From Caldifarciminota bacterium (GTDB lineage: Bacteria > Hydrothermota > Tepidihabitantia > Tepidihabitantales > Tepidihabitantaceae): 6,548 nucleotides of DNA. A program made the translations under genes and the position numbers. Below are positions 1-5,811 of this stretch, in pieces (position 1 is the stretch's first letter; every line of letters starts with the position of its first letter). The DNA is taken from the NCBI GenBank assembly GCA_903908785.1, contig CAIVTL010000086.1, positions 1 to 6,548 of the forward strand, read 5' to 3'. The notes under the pieces are model-generated. The model saw only the letters and a program-made list of their open reading frames with translations. It did not search any database and had not been told where the DNA came from.

Positions 1-588
1 GCCGCTCAGGCTCTTCAGCGAGACGTGTTCCCGGTACATTCGGGCCCTCACTTCCGACAATTGCACCTGCATCTGCTCCGACGTCGAGACGAGATTCAGG
101 ACCAGTTCAACCGAATCGAGGCGCACCGCCGTATCGATGAGCGCGCTCCCGCCGGACAGGCGGAGTTGTCCAATCCGAATCGGCGGATACTGACTCCGGC
201 CGGTCCCGCTCCTGCCCTGGCCGGGACGCTTCGAACTGATGAAGAACCTCGGTTCAACCGCACTTGCCGACGACGCCGAGAAACACCGATGCACATACGA
301 AGCGACCGGGTCATAGGTCACGGTCAGCTTCTTCACCTTCAGGGAATCCGGCCCCAGTTTCAGCGCGAGGTCGGTAAACGTAAGGCTTCGTAGGATCTCC
401 CCCTCAATCCGCCGGAACTTCACCTCGTACCCGACCAGCGGCCCGACCCGTATCAGGGCCTGGCTGAGCGCGTACCTGCCGACCGACGGCACGAGCAGTA
501 TCAGTGCTGCCAGAAGCAGTACCAACTGGACCAGCGCGACCAGCGCAATCGCGATTCCGAGCAGAATCCGCCGGAAGCTAGAAAGCAT
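1..588 (-). CDS. TamB/AsmA-like translocation and assembly protein, N-terminal part (runs off the left edge)
   Basis: The frame is open from an ATG at 588 to the window edge: 196 codons with no stop. The protein begins with a short basic stretch (residues 1-7) and one long hydrophobic helix (about 8-34, rich in Leu, Val, Ala and Ile), as expected for an inner-membrane anchor. Beta-strand-rich sequence with alternating hydrophobic residues follows, of the AsmA/TamB type: 'GYEVKFRRIEGEIL' near 53-66, 'LTFTDLALKLG' near 69-79 and 'PIRIGQLRLSGG' near 136-147. In known systems TamB spans the periplasm and works with an Omp85 partner, or moves phospholipid to the outer membrane. The gene starts inside the end of the upstream Omp85 gene (11-base overlap), with only a weak GGGG Shine-Dalgarno sequence seven bases before the ATG, which suggests translational coupling. 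The family call rests on the N-terminal pattern plus this neighbour. The diagnostic C-terminal TamB domain lies outside the window. Confidence 0.75.
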   Translation of the reverse strand, partial: MLSSFRRILLGIAIALVALVQLVLLLAALILLVPSVGRYALSQALIRVGPLVGYEVKFRRIEGEILRSLTFTDLALKLGPDSLKVKKLTVTYDPVASYVHRCFSASSASAVEPRFFISSKRPGQGRSGTGRSQYPPIRIGQLRLSGGSALIDTAVRLDSVELVLNLVSTSEQMQVQLSEVRARMYREHVSLKSLSG

Positions 589-2386
589 GGAGTAGCCCCA
601 GGTAGAAGCGGCCCTTGTCCCCGGACGGCGGATTCCGCAAACGCTTACCCCAGTCCAGTCGGACCGGCCCGATTGGAGTCCTCACCCGGATGCCTGCTCC
701 CGCGCTGTATTCGTAGGCTCGCATCCGGAAGTCCCAGCCCGCATCGCCGACGTCGACAAACCCGACCAGCCCGACCCATCGCAGTACATAGGGCGTGCGC
801 AGTTCAACGTTGCCGTTGACCACGGTGGTGCCATAGCGGTAATCGCCCACGTTCGAATAGCCCGGCCCGATGGAACGGTCAGGATACCCGCGCAGCGTGC
901 TCCTTCCGCCCAGAGTAAACGCCTCATAGTACGGCACTGCCACGGTGCGCCCGTACGGCCGAACGCTCCCGGCCATGCCGCGCACTGCCACCACGAAGTC
1001 CCCGCTTCCTGCTGTCTGGCTCCCGACCCCGGTCCCCAGCCGCTGAAACCAGCGTGCATCCGCGGTCAGGCGGTAGAAATCGTTGCTGCCGAGCAAGGGC
1101 CCGCCCGCGCCTTCGACTACCACCTGCACTGACAAACCCTGGCCCGGGTCAAAGATGTCGTCGCGCGTATCGTACTGGCCGGTCAAAGCCAGTGAATTGG
1201 TGATGCCGGACGACGTATCGGAAACCAGCCGGAGCCGGTTGGTCAGTCCGACCGTGAACTGGGGAACCAGGTTCCGGCTCATGCCGGTCTCGATACCGTA
1301 TTCCCGCTGTCGCGTCGAGGGGTCCAGTCGCTCATATGTGAAGTAGGGATGGGTCTGGAAGTCGATCCTGGTCAGGACCAGATACGGCACCCGGTATGTA
1401 CCATCAAACCCGAACCGGTAGTTGCTCTTCGAGAATGTCGGGCTGTACTCGCCGCCGATAACCAGTGTGTGGCCGGCGTTGAACACGTTGTCGTGTTCCC
1501 ACTCGGCCGACACCAGCACCCGGTTGGGCGGAGTCTCCACCCCGGCGCCCAAGGCCACACCCCGATACGCCTGCTCGACCACGTCAAACCGGACCACAAC
1601 AAGGGCAGGGCTCAGGGATCGGGGGGCGGGGTTCGGGGATTCGGGGCCTGCCCCCTGCCCGCTGTCCGCTATTACGTAGAACATCACCCGGTAGAACAGC
1701 TTGGTCGCATACAACCGGCGCTGCGCCTCCTGCATCCGCTTCTGAGAGAACCGCTCGCCGGGCCGGATTTCCGAAGCCCGCAGCACGGTACCGGTGCGGA
1801 CCGTCCGGTTGCCGCGCACACGCACCTCGCTCACGTGGCAGAGCCGACCCTCGGCGATGTCAAACGAAAGCGTGGCGAGGGAGTCGGTGCGCGTAACCGT
1901 GTCTTGTACATGCACAAACGGGTAGCCGGAATTGAGGTAGTATGTCCGCAGTGCCGCAACGCTCTGGTCAAGCGCCGCCTTCGAGAAGAAGCGGCCCGGC
2001 CGTACCGCCAGTTGCTTCAGCAGCCGGTCGGTCCCGACCGAAACGTTGCCGGATATCGCAATCGCGGTCACCCGCGTGCGCGGCCCCTCGGCAACATGGA
2101 ACGTCACCACCGGCAGCCGCCTTCCCCGCGTAACCTGCTTCTCAACCGCGACCGAATGAAACCCTTCGTTCTGGTAGAACAATTCCAGCGTCGCCACATC
2201 GTTGTTGAGCTGAATCTCGCTGGATGGCCGTTTGGCCCGCACCGTGACCAGTTGCGAGAGTGAGCGGGAACTGTAGGTCCGCATACCCTGGAACCTGACG
2301 GCCTCAAGCGTATCGCCGCTGTGAAGCTGGCCCGCCAGACACAGAAGCAGCACTGGAATCAACGCCTGATAATACCGGCTGGGCAC
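578..2386 (-). CDS. Omp85/BamA superfamily outer-membrane protein, TamA-like (three POTRA domains plus beta-barrel)
   Basis: The predicted 602-residue protein inserts or exports material at the outer membrane. Residues 1-23 look like a signal peptide (Arg4, then a Leu/Val-rich core). Three POTRA domains follow, at about 25-101, 103-180 and 183-272; each begins with a strand of the 'V..I.I.GN' type and ends with 'F.(V/I)AEG'-like sequence. The barrel covers about 275-602. It carries 'LRGY' at 498-501, the conserved lid-loop motif of this superfamily, and ends in Phe602, the usual terminal aromatic of the beta-signal. Three POTRAs and about 600 residues match TamA better than the five-POTRA BamA, and the downstream TamB-like gene supports this. 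Some phyla pair BamA itself with TamB, so the symbol is left open. The start is the GTG at 2386: an in-frame TAG lies two codons upstream, and no good Shine-Dalgarno sequence is seen. Residues 241-262 in POTRA3 are a low-complexity Pro/Ser/Gly insert encoded by a 7-base-period tract. Confidence 0.9.
   Translation of the reverse strand: MPSRYYQALIPVLLLCLAGQLHSGDTLEAVRFQGMRTYSSRSLSQLVTVRAKRPSSEIQLNNDVATLELFYQNEGFHSVAVEKQVTRGRRLPVVTFHVAEGPRTRVTAIAISGNVSVGTDRLLKQLAVRPGRFFSKAALDQSVAALRTYYLNSGYPFVHVQDTVTRTDSLATLSFDIAEGRLCHVSEVRVRGNRTVRTGTVLRASEIRPGERFSQKRMQEAQRRLYATKLFYRVMFYVIADSGQGAGPESPNPAPRSLSPALVVVRFDVVEQAYRGVALGAGVETPPNRVLVSAEWEHDNVFNAGHTLVIGGEYSPTFSKSNYRFGFDGTYRVPYLVLTRIDFQTHPYFTYERLDPSTRQREYGIETGMSRNLVPQFTVGLTNRLRLVSDTSSGITNSLALTGQYDTRDDIFDPGQGLSVQVVVEGAGGPLLGSNDFYRLTADARWFQRLGTGVGSQTAGSGDFVVAVRGMAGSVRPYGRTVAVPYYEAFTLGGRSTLRGYPDRSIGPGYSNVGDYRYGTTVVNGNVELRTPYVLRWVGLVGFVDVGDAGWDFRMRAYEYSAGAGIRVRTPIGPVRLDWGKRLRNPPSGDKGRFYLGLLHAF
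1602..1664. repeat. G-rich degenerate heptamer tract inside POTRA3 of the Omp85 gene
   Basis: Nine consecutive 7-base units fit here. The first seven, on the plus strand, are G-rich variants of GGNTCGG; the last two are C-rich (CCCCCTG, CCCGCTG). The ends are inverted: GGGCAGGG at 1603-1610 pairs with CCCTGCCC at 1653-1660. The tract encodes about residues 241-262 of the outer-membrane protein, a Gly/Pro/Ser-rich stretch between two POTRA3 strands. At 63 bases it is a multiple of both 7 and 3, so it keeps the frame. The period is read directly from the sequence; insertion as the origin is inferred. Confidence 0.7.
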
Positions 2387-2448
2387 CTGCTATTCAAGCC
2401 TGCCGGTCTACCCGATGCCTGAGGCACGAATTCAGCACCAGGGTACGG

Positions 2449-2525
2449 GGACACAGAGACAAGGACGAAGTAACAAGGACAAAGGACTAAGCGACCAGGA
2501 AAAGGCAAAGCGGGGAAACCGAAGC
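2449..2525. repeat. Heptamer tract, consensus GGACAAA (left arm of an intergenic inverted pair)
   Basis: About eleven successive 7-base units resemble GGACAAA, among them GGACACA, GAGACAA, GGACGAA, GGACAAA and GGACTAA, decaying toward the right end. The tract lies in the divergent intergenic region and has no convincing coding potential. Bases 2465-2484 pair with 2567-2586 at 18 of 20 positions, and 2504-2511 pairs perfectly with 2552-2559. Confidence 0.7.
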
Positions 2526-2546
2526 GGGTTCGGCCTTGATGCTTTC

Positions 2547-2588
2547 CCATTGCTTTGCCCTTTGGACTTTGTCCTTTCTACTTCGTTC
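2547..2588. repeat. Heptamer tract, consensus TTTGTCC (right arm, reverse complement of the left arm)
   Basis: Six 7-base units resemble TTTGTCC, including TTTGCCC, TTTGGAC, TTTGTCC and TTTCTAC. This word is the exact reverse complement of the left-arm consensus GGACAAA, so the two tracts could form a long imperfect hairpin with a roughly 20-30 base apex. Both flanking genes start here rather than end, so a terminator role is unlikely. Confidence 0.65.
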
Positions 2589-2621
2589 GCCGTTCTCGGC
2601 GGTTCAATCTCGGGATTCGAG

Positions 2622-2648
2622 TTGACATCCGGCACCGGAGCGGATAAT
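2622..2648 (+). promoter_or_regulatory. Putative sigma70-type promoter for hutU
   Basis: TTGACA at 2622-2627 is a perfect -35 hexamer and GATAAT at 2643-2648 is a 5-of-6 match to the -10. The spacer is 15 bases, shorter than the usual 16-18. Transcription would begin near 2655, leaving only about 13 bases of leader that carry the ribosome site. It is the only AT-containing promoter-like pair seen in front of hutU. Promoter preferences of this organism are unknown. Confidence 0.5.
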
Positions 2649-2654
2649 CTGACC

Positions 2655-2660
2655 CTGGAG
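2655..2660 (+). promoter_or_regulatory. Ribosome binding site that fixes the hutU GTG start
   Basis: CTGGAG lies seven bases before the GTG at 2668. It supports GTG as the start and argues against an upstream ATG at 2415, whose frame runs through repeat-rich intergenic DNA. Confidence 0.6.
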
Positions 2661-2667
2661 AACCATC

Positions 2668-4403
2668 GTGAACCAGACTCAATACCAGCCGGTCAGGGCC
2701 CCGCGCGGCCCAAAACTCAACTGCAAGGGCTGGCACCAGGAAGCGGCCATGCGGATGCTGATGAACAATCTCGACCCCGAGGTCGCCGAGAATCCCGAAC
2801 AGCTTATCGTGTACGGGGGCACCGGCCGCGCCGCCCGCAACTGGGAATGCTTCCATGCCATTGTCCGCACGCTCAGGAACTTGAGAACGACGAGACGCTG
2901 CTAGTTCAGTCCGGCAAGCCGGTCGCGGTCTTCCGCACCTGGCCCCATGCCCCGCGCGTGTTGATTGCCAACTCCAACCTCGTCCCGCACTGGGCCACCA
3001 AACCCTACTTCGACGAACTCGAGGCCGCCGGCCTCATCATGTACGGCCAGATGACCGCGGGTTCGTGGATATACATCGGCACCCAGGGCATCCTGCAGGG
3101 AACGCACGAGACCTTCGTCGCCGCGGGCCGGAAGCACTTCGGCACGCCCGACCTCGCGGGCCGGCTGGTCGTATCCGGCGGGCTGGGCGGCATGAGCGGC
3201 GCCCAACCCCTGGCCGCGACCATGGCCGGCGCGGCCTATCTCGGGGCTGAAGCAGACCCGGCCCGCGTTGCCCGGCGCCTGGCCAGCAAGAAGCCCCGCT
3301 ACCTCGACGAGAGCATCCCCGACCTCGACAAGGCCATCGACCGGGCCCTCGACGCGAAGCACCACCGGCAGGCGGCAAGCATCGCCTGGTGCGGCAACAT
3401 CGTTGACCTGCTCACGCGCCTGGTCGAGCGCAAAGTCGTTCCCGACCTGCTCACCGACCAGACCTCGGCCCACGACGAACTGAGCGGCTACGTGCCGTCC
3501 GGCATGTCATTCGAGCAGGCGATTGAACTCCGCCGCACCGACCCGGCCGCGTACAAGCAGGCCTCCTTCCGCACCATGGCCGAGCACGTCCGCCTGATGC
3601 TCGCACTCCAGTCCATGGGCGCGGTCACCTTTGACTACGGCAACAACCTCCGCGGCAAAGCAGTAGAAGGCGGCTTCCTCCCCGAGTCGGAAATCCGCAA
3701 TCCTCCTTCCTCAATCGCCAATCGTCAATCGTCAATCGGCAGTTGGAGGTATCCCGGTTTCGTCCCCGCCTACATCCGTCCTCTATTCTGCCAGGGCAAA
3801 GGCCCGTTCCGCTGGGCCGCCCTGTCCGGCGACCCGAACGACATCGCGGAGACCGACCGGATTGTCTGCGACCTCTTCCCCGACAACGCCGCGCTTGTCA
3901 ACTGGATAAGAAGGGCGAGCGCCGAAATACCATTCCAGGGCCTGCCCAGCCGCATCTGCTGGCTCGGGTTTGGCGAGCGCGACAAAGCCGGGCTGGCGTT
4001 CAACCTCGCGGTACGCGAAGGACGAATCAGCGCGCCCATAGTCATCGGCCGCGACCACCTCGACACCGGTTCGGTGGCCTCGCCCAACCGCGAAACCGAG
4101 GCCATGCTCGACGGCTCAGACGCGATTGCCGACTGGCCCCTGCTTAACGCCCTGCTCAACGTCGCCTCGGGCGCGTCGTGGGTTTCCATCCACCACGGCG
4201 GCGGCGTCGGCATCGGCTACTCCATCCACGCGGGCCAGGTCATTGTCTGCGACGGCACGCCCGCGATGGACGAACGCCTCAGGCGCGTGCTCACCAACGA
4301 CCCCGGAACCGGCATCGCCCGCCACGCCGACGCCGGGTACGATGATGCCATTGCCGTCGCCCGCACCCAGGGCGTCAAGATACCAATGGGCCAGGACGAC
4401 TAA
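2668..4403 (+). CDS. hutU: Urocanate hydratase (urocanase), interrupted by one frameshift near 2877
   Basis: Urocanase is a cytosolic, NAD+-dependent enzyme that converts urocanate to 4-imidazolone-5-propanoate, the second step of histidine degradation. Residues 1-70 (2668-2877) are in one frame: 'RAPRG..L.CKGW.QEAA.RMLMNNLDPEVAE' and 'YGGTGRAARNWECF'. The remaining 508 residues are in the -1 frame from 2877 to the TAA at 4401-4403, starting 'ELENDETLLVQSGKP'. Inserting one base (most simply a G after 2877) restores a 578-residue enzyme. Visible hallmarks are 'GGLGGMSGAQ' at about 171-180, 'PGFVPAYIRPLFC' from 363, 'GLPSRICW' with Cys431 in the place of the active-site Cys (410 in the Pseudomonas putida enzyme), 'GRDHLDTGSVASPNRETEAM' and 'HHGGGVGIGY'. 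The roughly 21 extra residues match a 63-base heptamer tract just before 'PGFVPAYIRP'. As written, translation from 2668 stops at 2904 after 78 residues. The downstream part is fully conserved, so a sequencing or assembly error, or a very recent mutation, is likely. No other hut gene is in the window. Confidence 0.93.
3684..3746. repeat. Heptamer tract, consensus CAATCGT, inserted in hutU
   Basis: Nine 7-base units run without a gap. The core at 3712-3739 reads CAATCGC, CAATCGT, CAATCGT, CAATCGG; the outer units (GAGTCGG, AAATCCG, CAATCCT, CCTTCCT, CAGTTGG) are more decayed. The total is 63 bases, exactly 21 codons, encoding about residues 340-360, rich in Ser, Asn, Arg and Pro. Ordinary urocanases have only a short linker here before 'PGFVPAYIRP'. 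Confidence 0.8.
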
Positions 4404-4408
4404 AGGAG
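4402..4408 (+). promoter_or_regulatory. Strong Shine-Dalgarno sequence for the GWxTD gene
   Basis: AAAGGAG lies five bases before the ATG at 4414 and overlaps the hutU stop codon (TAA, 4401-4403). This decides the start among in-frame candidates, excludes the longer open frame reaching back to 4126, and suggests that hutU and the next gene are co-transcribed. Confidence 0.75.
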
Positions 4409-4413
4409 TCAGA

Positions 4414-5811
4414 ATGCACAAACCAGAACTCAGAATACCCCGGTTCGCTGCTGTCTGTGGTGTGGTTTGGGGAATAGTCCTTGCCGCCGCCTTCGGCCAG
4501 GTAAGACAGTTGTCCCCGGCTGACGCGCTCCCCGAGGAGGACCAGCTCAGCTATCTTGTCCTCGCCGCGATTGCGCCGGATGCTGCCCGGAGCTACCTGT
4601 CGTCCGGTAACGCCCAATGCCGGGCCGACTACCTCGACTGGTTCTGGCGCAATCCTCCTCCCGGTCTGGTCTCGACTCTCGACTCTCGACTCCCGACTCC
4701 CGCCTTGTTCTACCGCCAGCGCGCGCTCCAGGCCCGGGGCTTCTTTGGCGCGACCGACCTGCTGAACGACGACCGCGTGCGCACCTACATCCGTTTCGGC
4801 CCGGCCCGCCGCGAGCAGTACCAACCGCGTGCCGTCGAAACCGACACCGGCCGCACCTACGTCAACCCGGCGGAAATCTGGTCATACGACTCCGTCGGCC
4901 GCCAGTTCGACTTCGTCCGGACCGGCACCGCGTACAAAGTGGTCGGCGAAAGCCGCTACGGCCCCGGCGCGGTCATGCCGTCGCTTGAGCCGGTTGACCT
5001 CGGCCGTACCGCGCCCGCGTTCACCAAGGACGCCCGGTCCCTCGGCCTTGAGATTTCACTCGGCCGGCTCGGCCAGCACGCGGACTCGGTCGAAGTCGAA
5101 CTCGCCTTCGGAATTCCGCTGCGGGCAATCATGGCCGCGTTCCCATCCCAGACCCAGCCCCTCATCAACGTAGCGATTGACCTTGTTCCCCGGGACAAAG
5201 GCGCGCCCGCGCACCGCTCATCATGGGTGAGCTGCGCGATGCCGCCGGACACGGCCGCGGCGGAGTTTGCGGCCGGCCGCGAGGTCTTCAACCTGCCTGC
5301 CGATATCTACACCTTCACCGTCACGGCCGTCACCGCCGATGGCCAGACCGCGTCCCGCCGGGTTCAGAACCTGAACCTCATTGACTACGCCCGGAATGAC
5401 CAGCCGGTTTCCGACCCGCTTTTCTACTCGCTCATTGACTCAGCCGGCCAGAGCCCGCAGTTCAGCCGACCTGACTGGGCTCGGGCCGTCCCGCTGATTG
5501 TGCCTCGGGTAAGGAGCGGACAGTCATTCTACGCCCTCTACGAAGTCTACCACCTCGCCACGGACTCGGCCGGCAACCACAACGCTGAAGCGACATATGA
5601 ACTGGTCGCGCGCGAGACGCGGGAGAAAGCGGTCCTGCCTGTCCCGCGCCGCTTCATTGCCGGCACCGGTCCCACCGGTGTCGCGGTCGAGCGCATCCAC
5701 ACCATGGACCTAAGACCCGGCCCGTACCTGCTAATCTGTCGTGTGAACGATAGAAATGACGGCCACTCCGCCTCCCTGACCGCCGAGTTCGAAATCCTGC
5801 CGCGTCGCTAG
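4414..5811 (+). CDS. Secreted GWxTD-domain protein of unknown function
   Basis: The predicted protein has 465 residues. Residues 1-28 look like a signal peptide: a basic start with Lys3, Arg7 and Arg10, then a hydrophobic core ending near 'AAAFG'. It is therefore probably periplasmic or exported, and no lipobox Cys is evident. Residues about 70-165 fit the GWxTD domain: 'DYLDWFW' at 72-78, a degenerate signature 'GFFGATDLLNDDRVRTYIRFGPA' split here as GFFGATD (109-115) and RVRTYIRFGPA (121-131), then 'EIWSYDS' at 154-160, where many family members have an E.W.Y element. The signature Trp is replaced. The rest (about 190-465) looks beta-rich, like stacked sandwich modules, with no catalytic motif recognised. 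The family's role is unknown. The ATG is supported by AAAGGAG five bases upstream. The gene lies 10 bases after hutU, and its stop overlaps that of the converging methyltransferase gene. Residues 84-98 are encoded by a heptamer tract. Confidence 0.8.
   Translation: MHKPELRIPRFAAVCGVVWGIVLAAAFGQVRQLSPADALPEEDQLSYLVLAAIAPDAARSYLSSGNAQCRADYLDWFWRNPPPGLVSTLDSRLPTPALFYRQRALQARGFFGATDLLNDDRVRTYIRFGPARREQYQPRAVETDTGRTYVNPAEIWSYDSVGRQFDFVRTGTAYKVVGESRYGPGAVMPSLEPVDLGRTAPAFTKDARSLGLEISLGRLGQHADSVEVELAFGIPLRAIMAAFPSQTQPLINVAIDLVPRDKGAPAHRSSWVSCAMPPDTAAAEFAAGREVFNLPADIYTFTVTAVTADGQTASRRVQNLNLIDYARNDQPVSDPLFYSLIDSAGQSPQFSRPDWARAVPLIVPRVRSGQSFYALYEVYHLATDSAGNHNAEATYELVARETREKAVLPVPRRFIAGTGPTGVAVERIHTMDLRPGPYLLICRVNDRNDGHSASLTAEFEILPRR
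4665..4706. repeat. Heptamer tract, word TCTCGAC, in the GWxTD gene
   Basis: Three perfect TCTCGAC copies (4670-4690) are followed by TCCCGAC and a partial TCCCG (to 4702), with decayed units on both sides. The 42-base block (six units, 14 codons) encodes about residues 84-98, between the 'DWFW' helix and 'FYRQRAL'. The reading frame is kept. Confidence 0.8.

Noticed and set aside
1349..2263. 304-codon open frame on the plus strand opposite the Omp85 gene
   Set aside because: Its translation has no recognisable domain and is rich in His, Arg and Pro. The opposite strand encodes a clear POTRA-barrel protein, so this is a GC-rich shadow.
2449..2590. Rho-independent terminator
   Set aside because: Both neighbouring genes begin here and point outward. 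The paired arms are long and imperfect and are not followed by a clean T-run matched to a gene end.
2415..2667. The urocanase C-terminal frame stays open upstream to an ATG at 2415, suggesting a 662-residue protein
   Set aside because: The upstream part translates heptamer-repeat intergenic DNA. The true N-terminus (RAPRG..., MLMNNLDPEVAE) is in another frame from the GTG at 2668, with a ribosome site.
2872..2880. Programmed -1 ribosomal frameshift in hutU
   Set aside because: There is no slippery heptamer and no evident downstream stem or pseudoknot at the site. A missing G explains the data more simply.
2901..3473. 190-codon minus-strand frame opposite hutU
   Set aside because: It mirrors highly conserved urocanase codons and shows no start signal or domain of its own.
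3684..3746. CRISPR-like array
   Set aside because: The units are seven bases long and directly tandem, with no spacers and no 24-40 base repeats.
4126..4413. Extension of the GWxTD frame back into hutU
   Set aside because: It overlaps the conserved urocanase C-terminus, and the signal peptide with a strong Shine-Dalgarno sequence sets the start at 4414.
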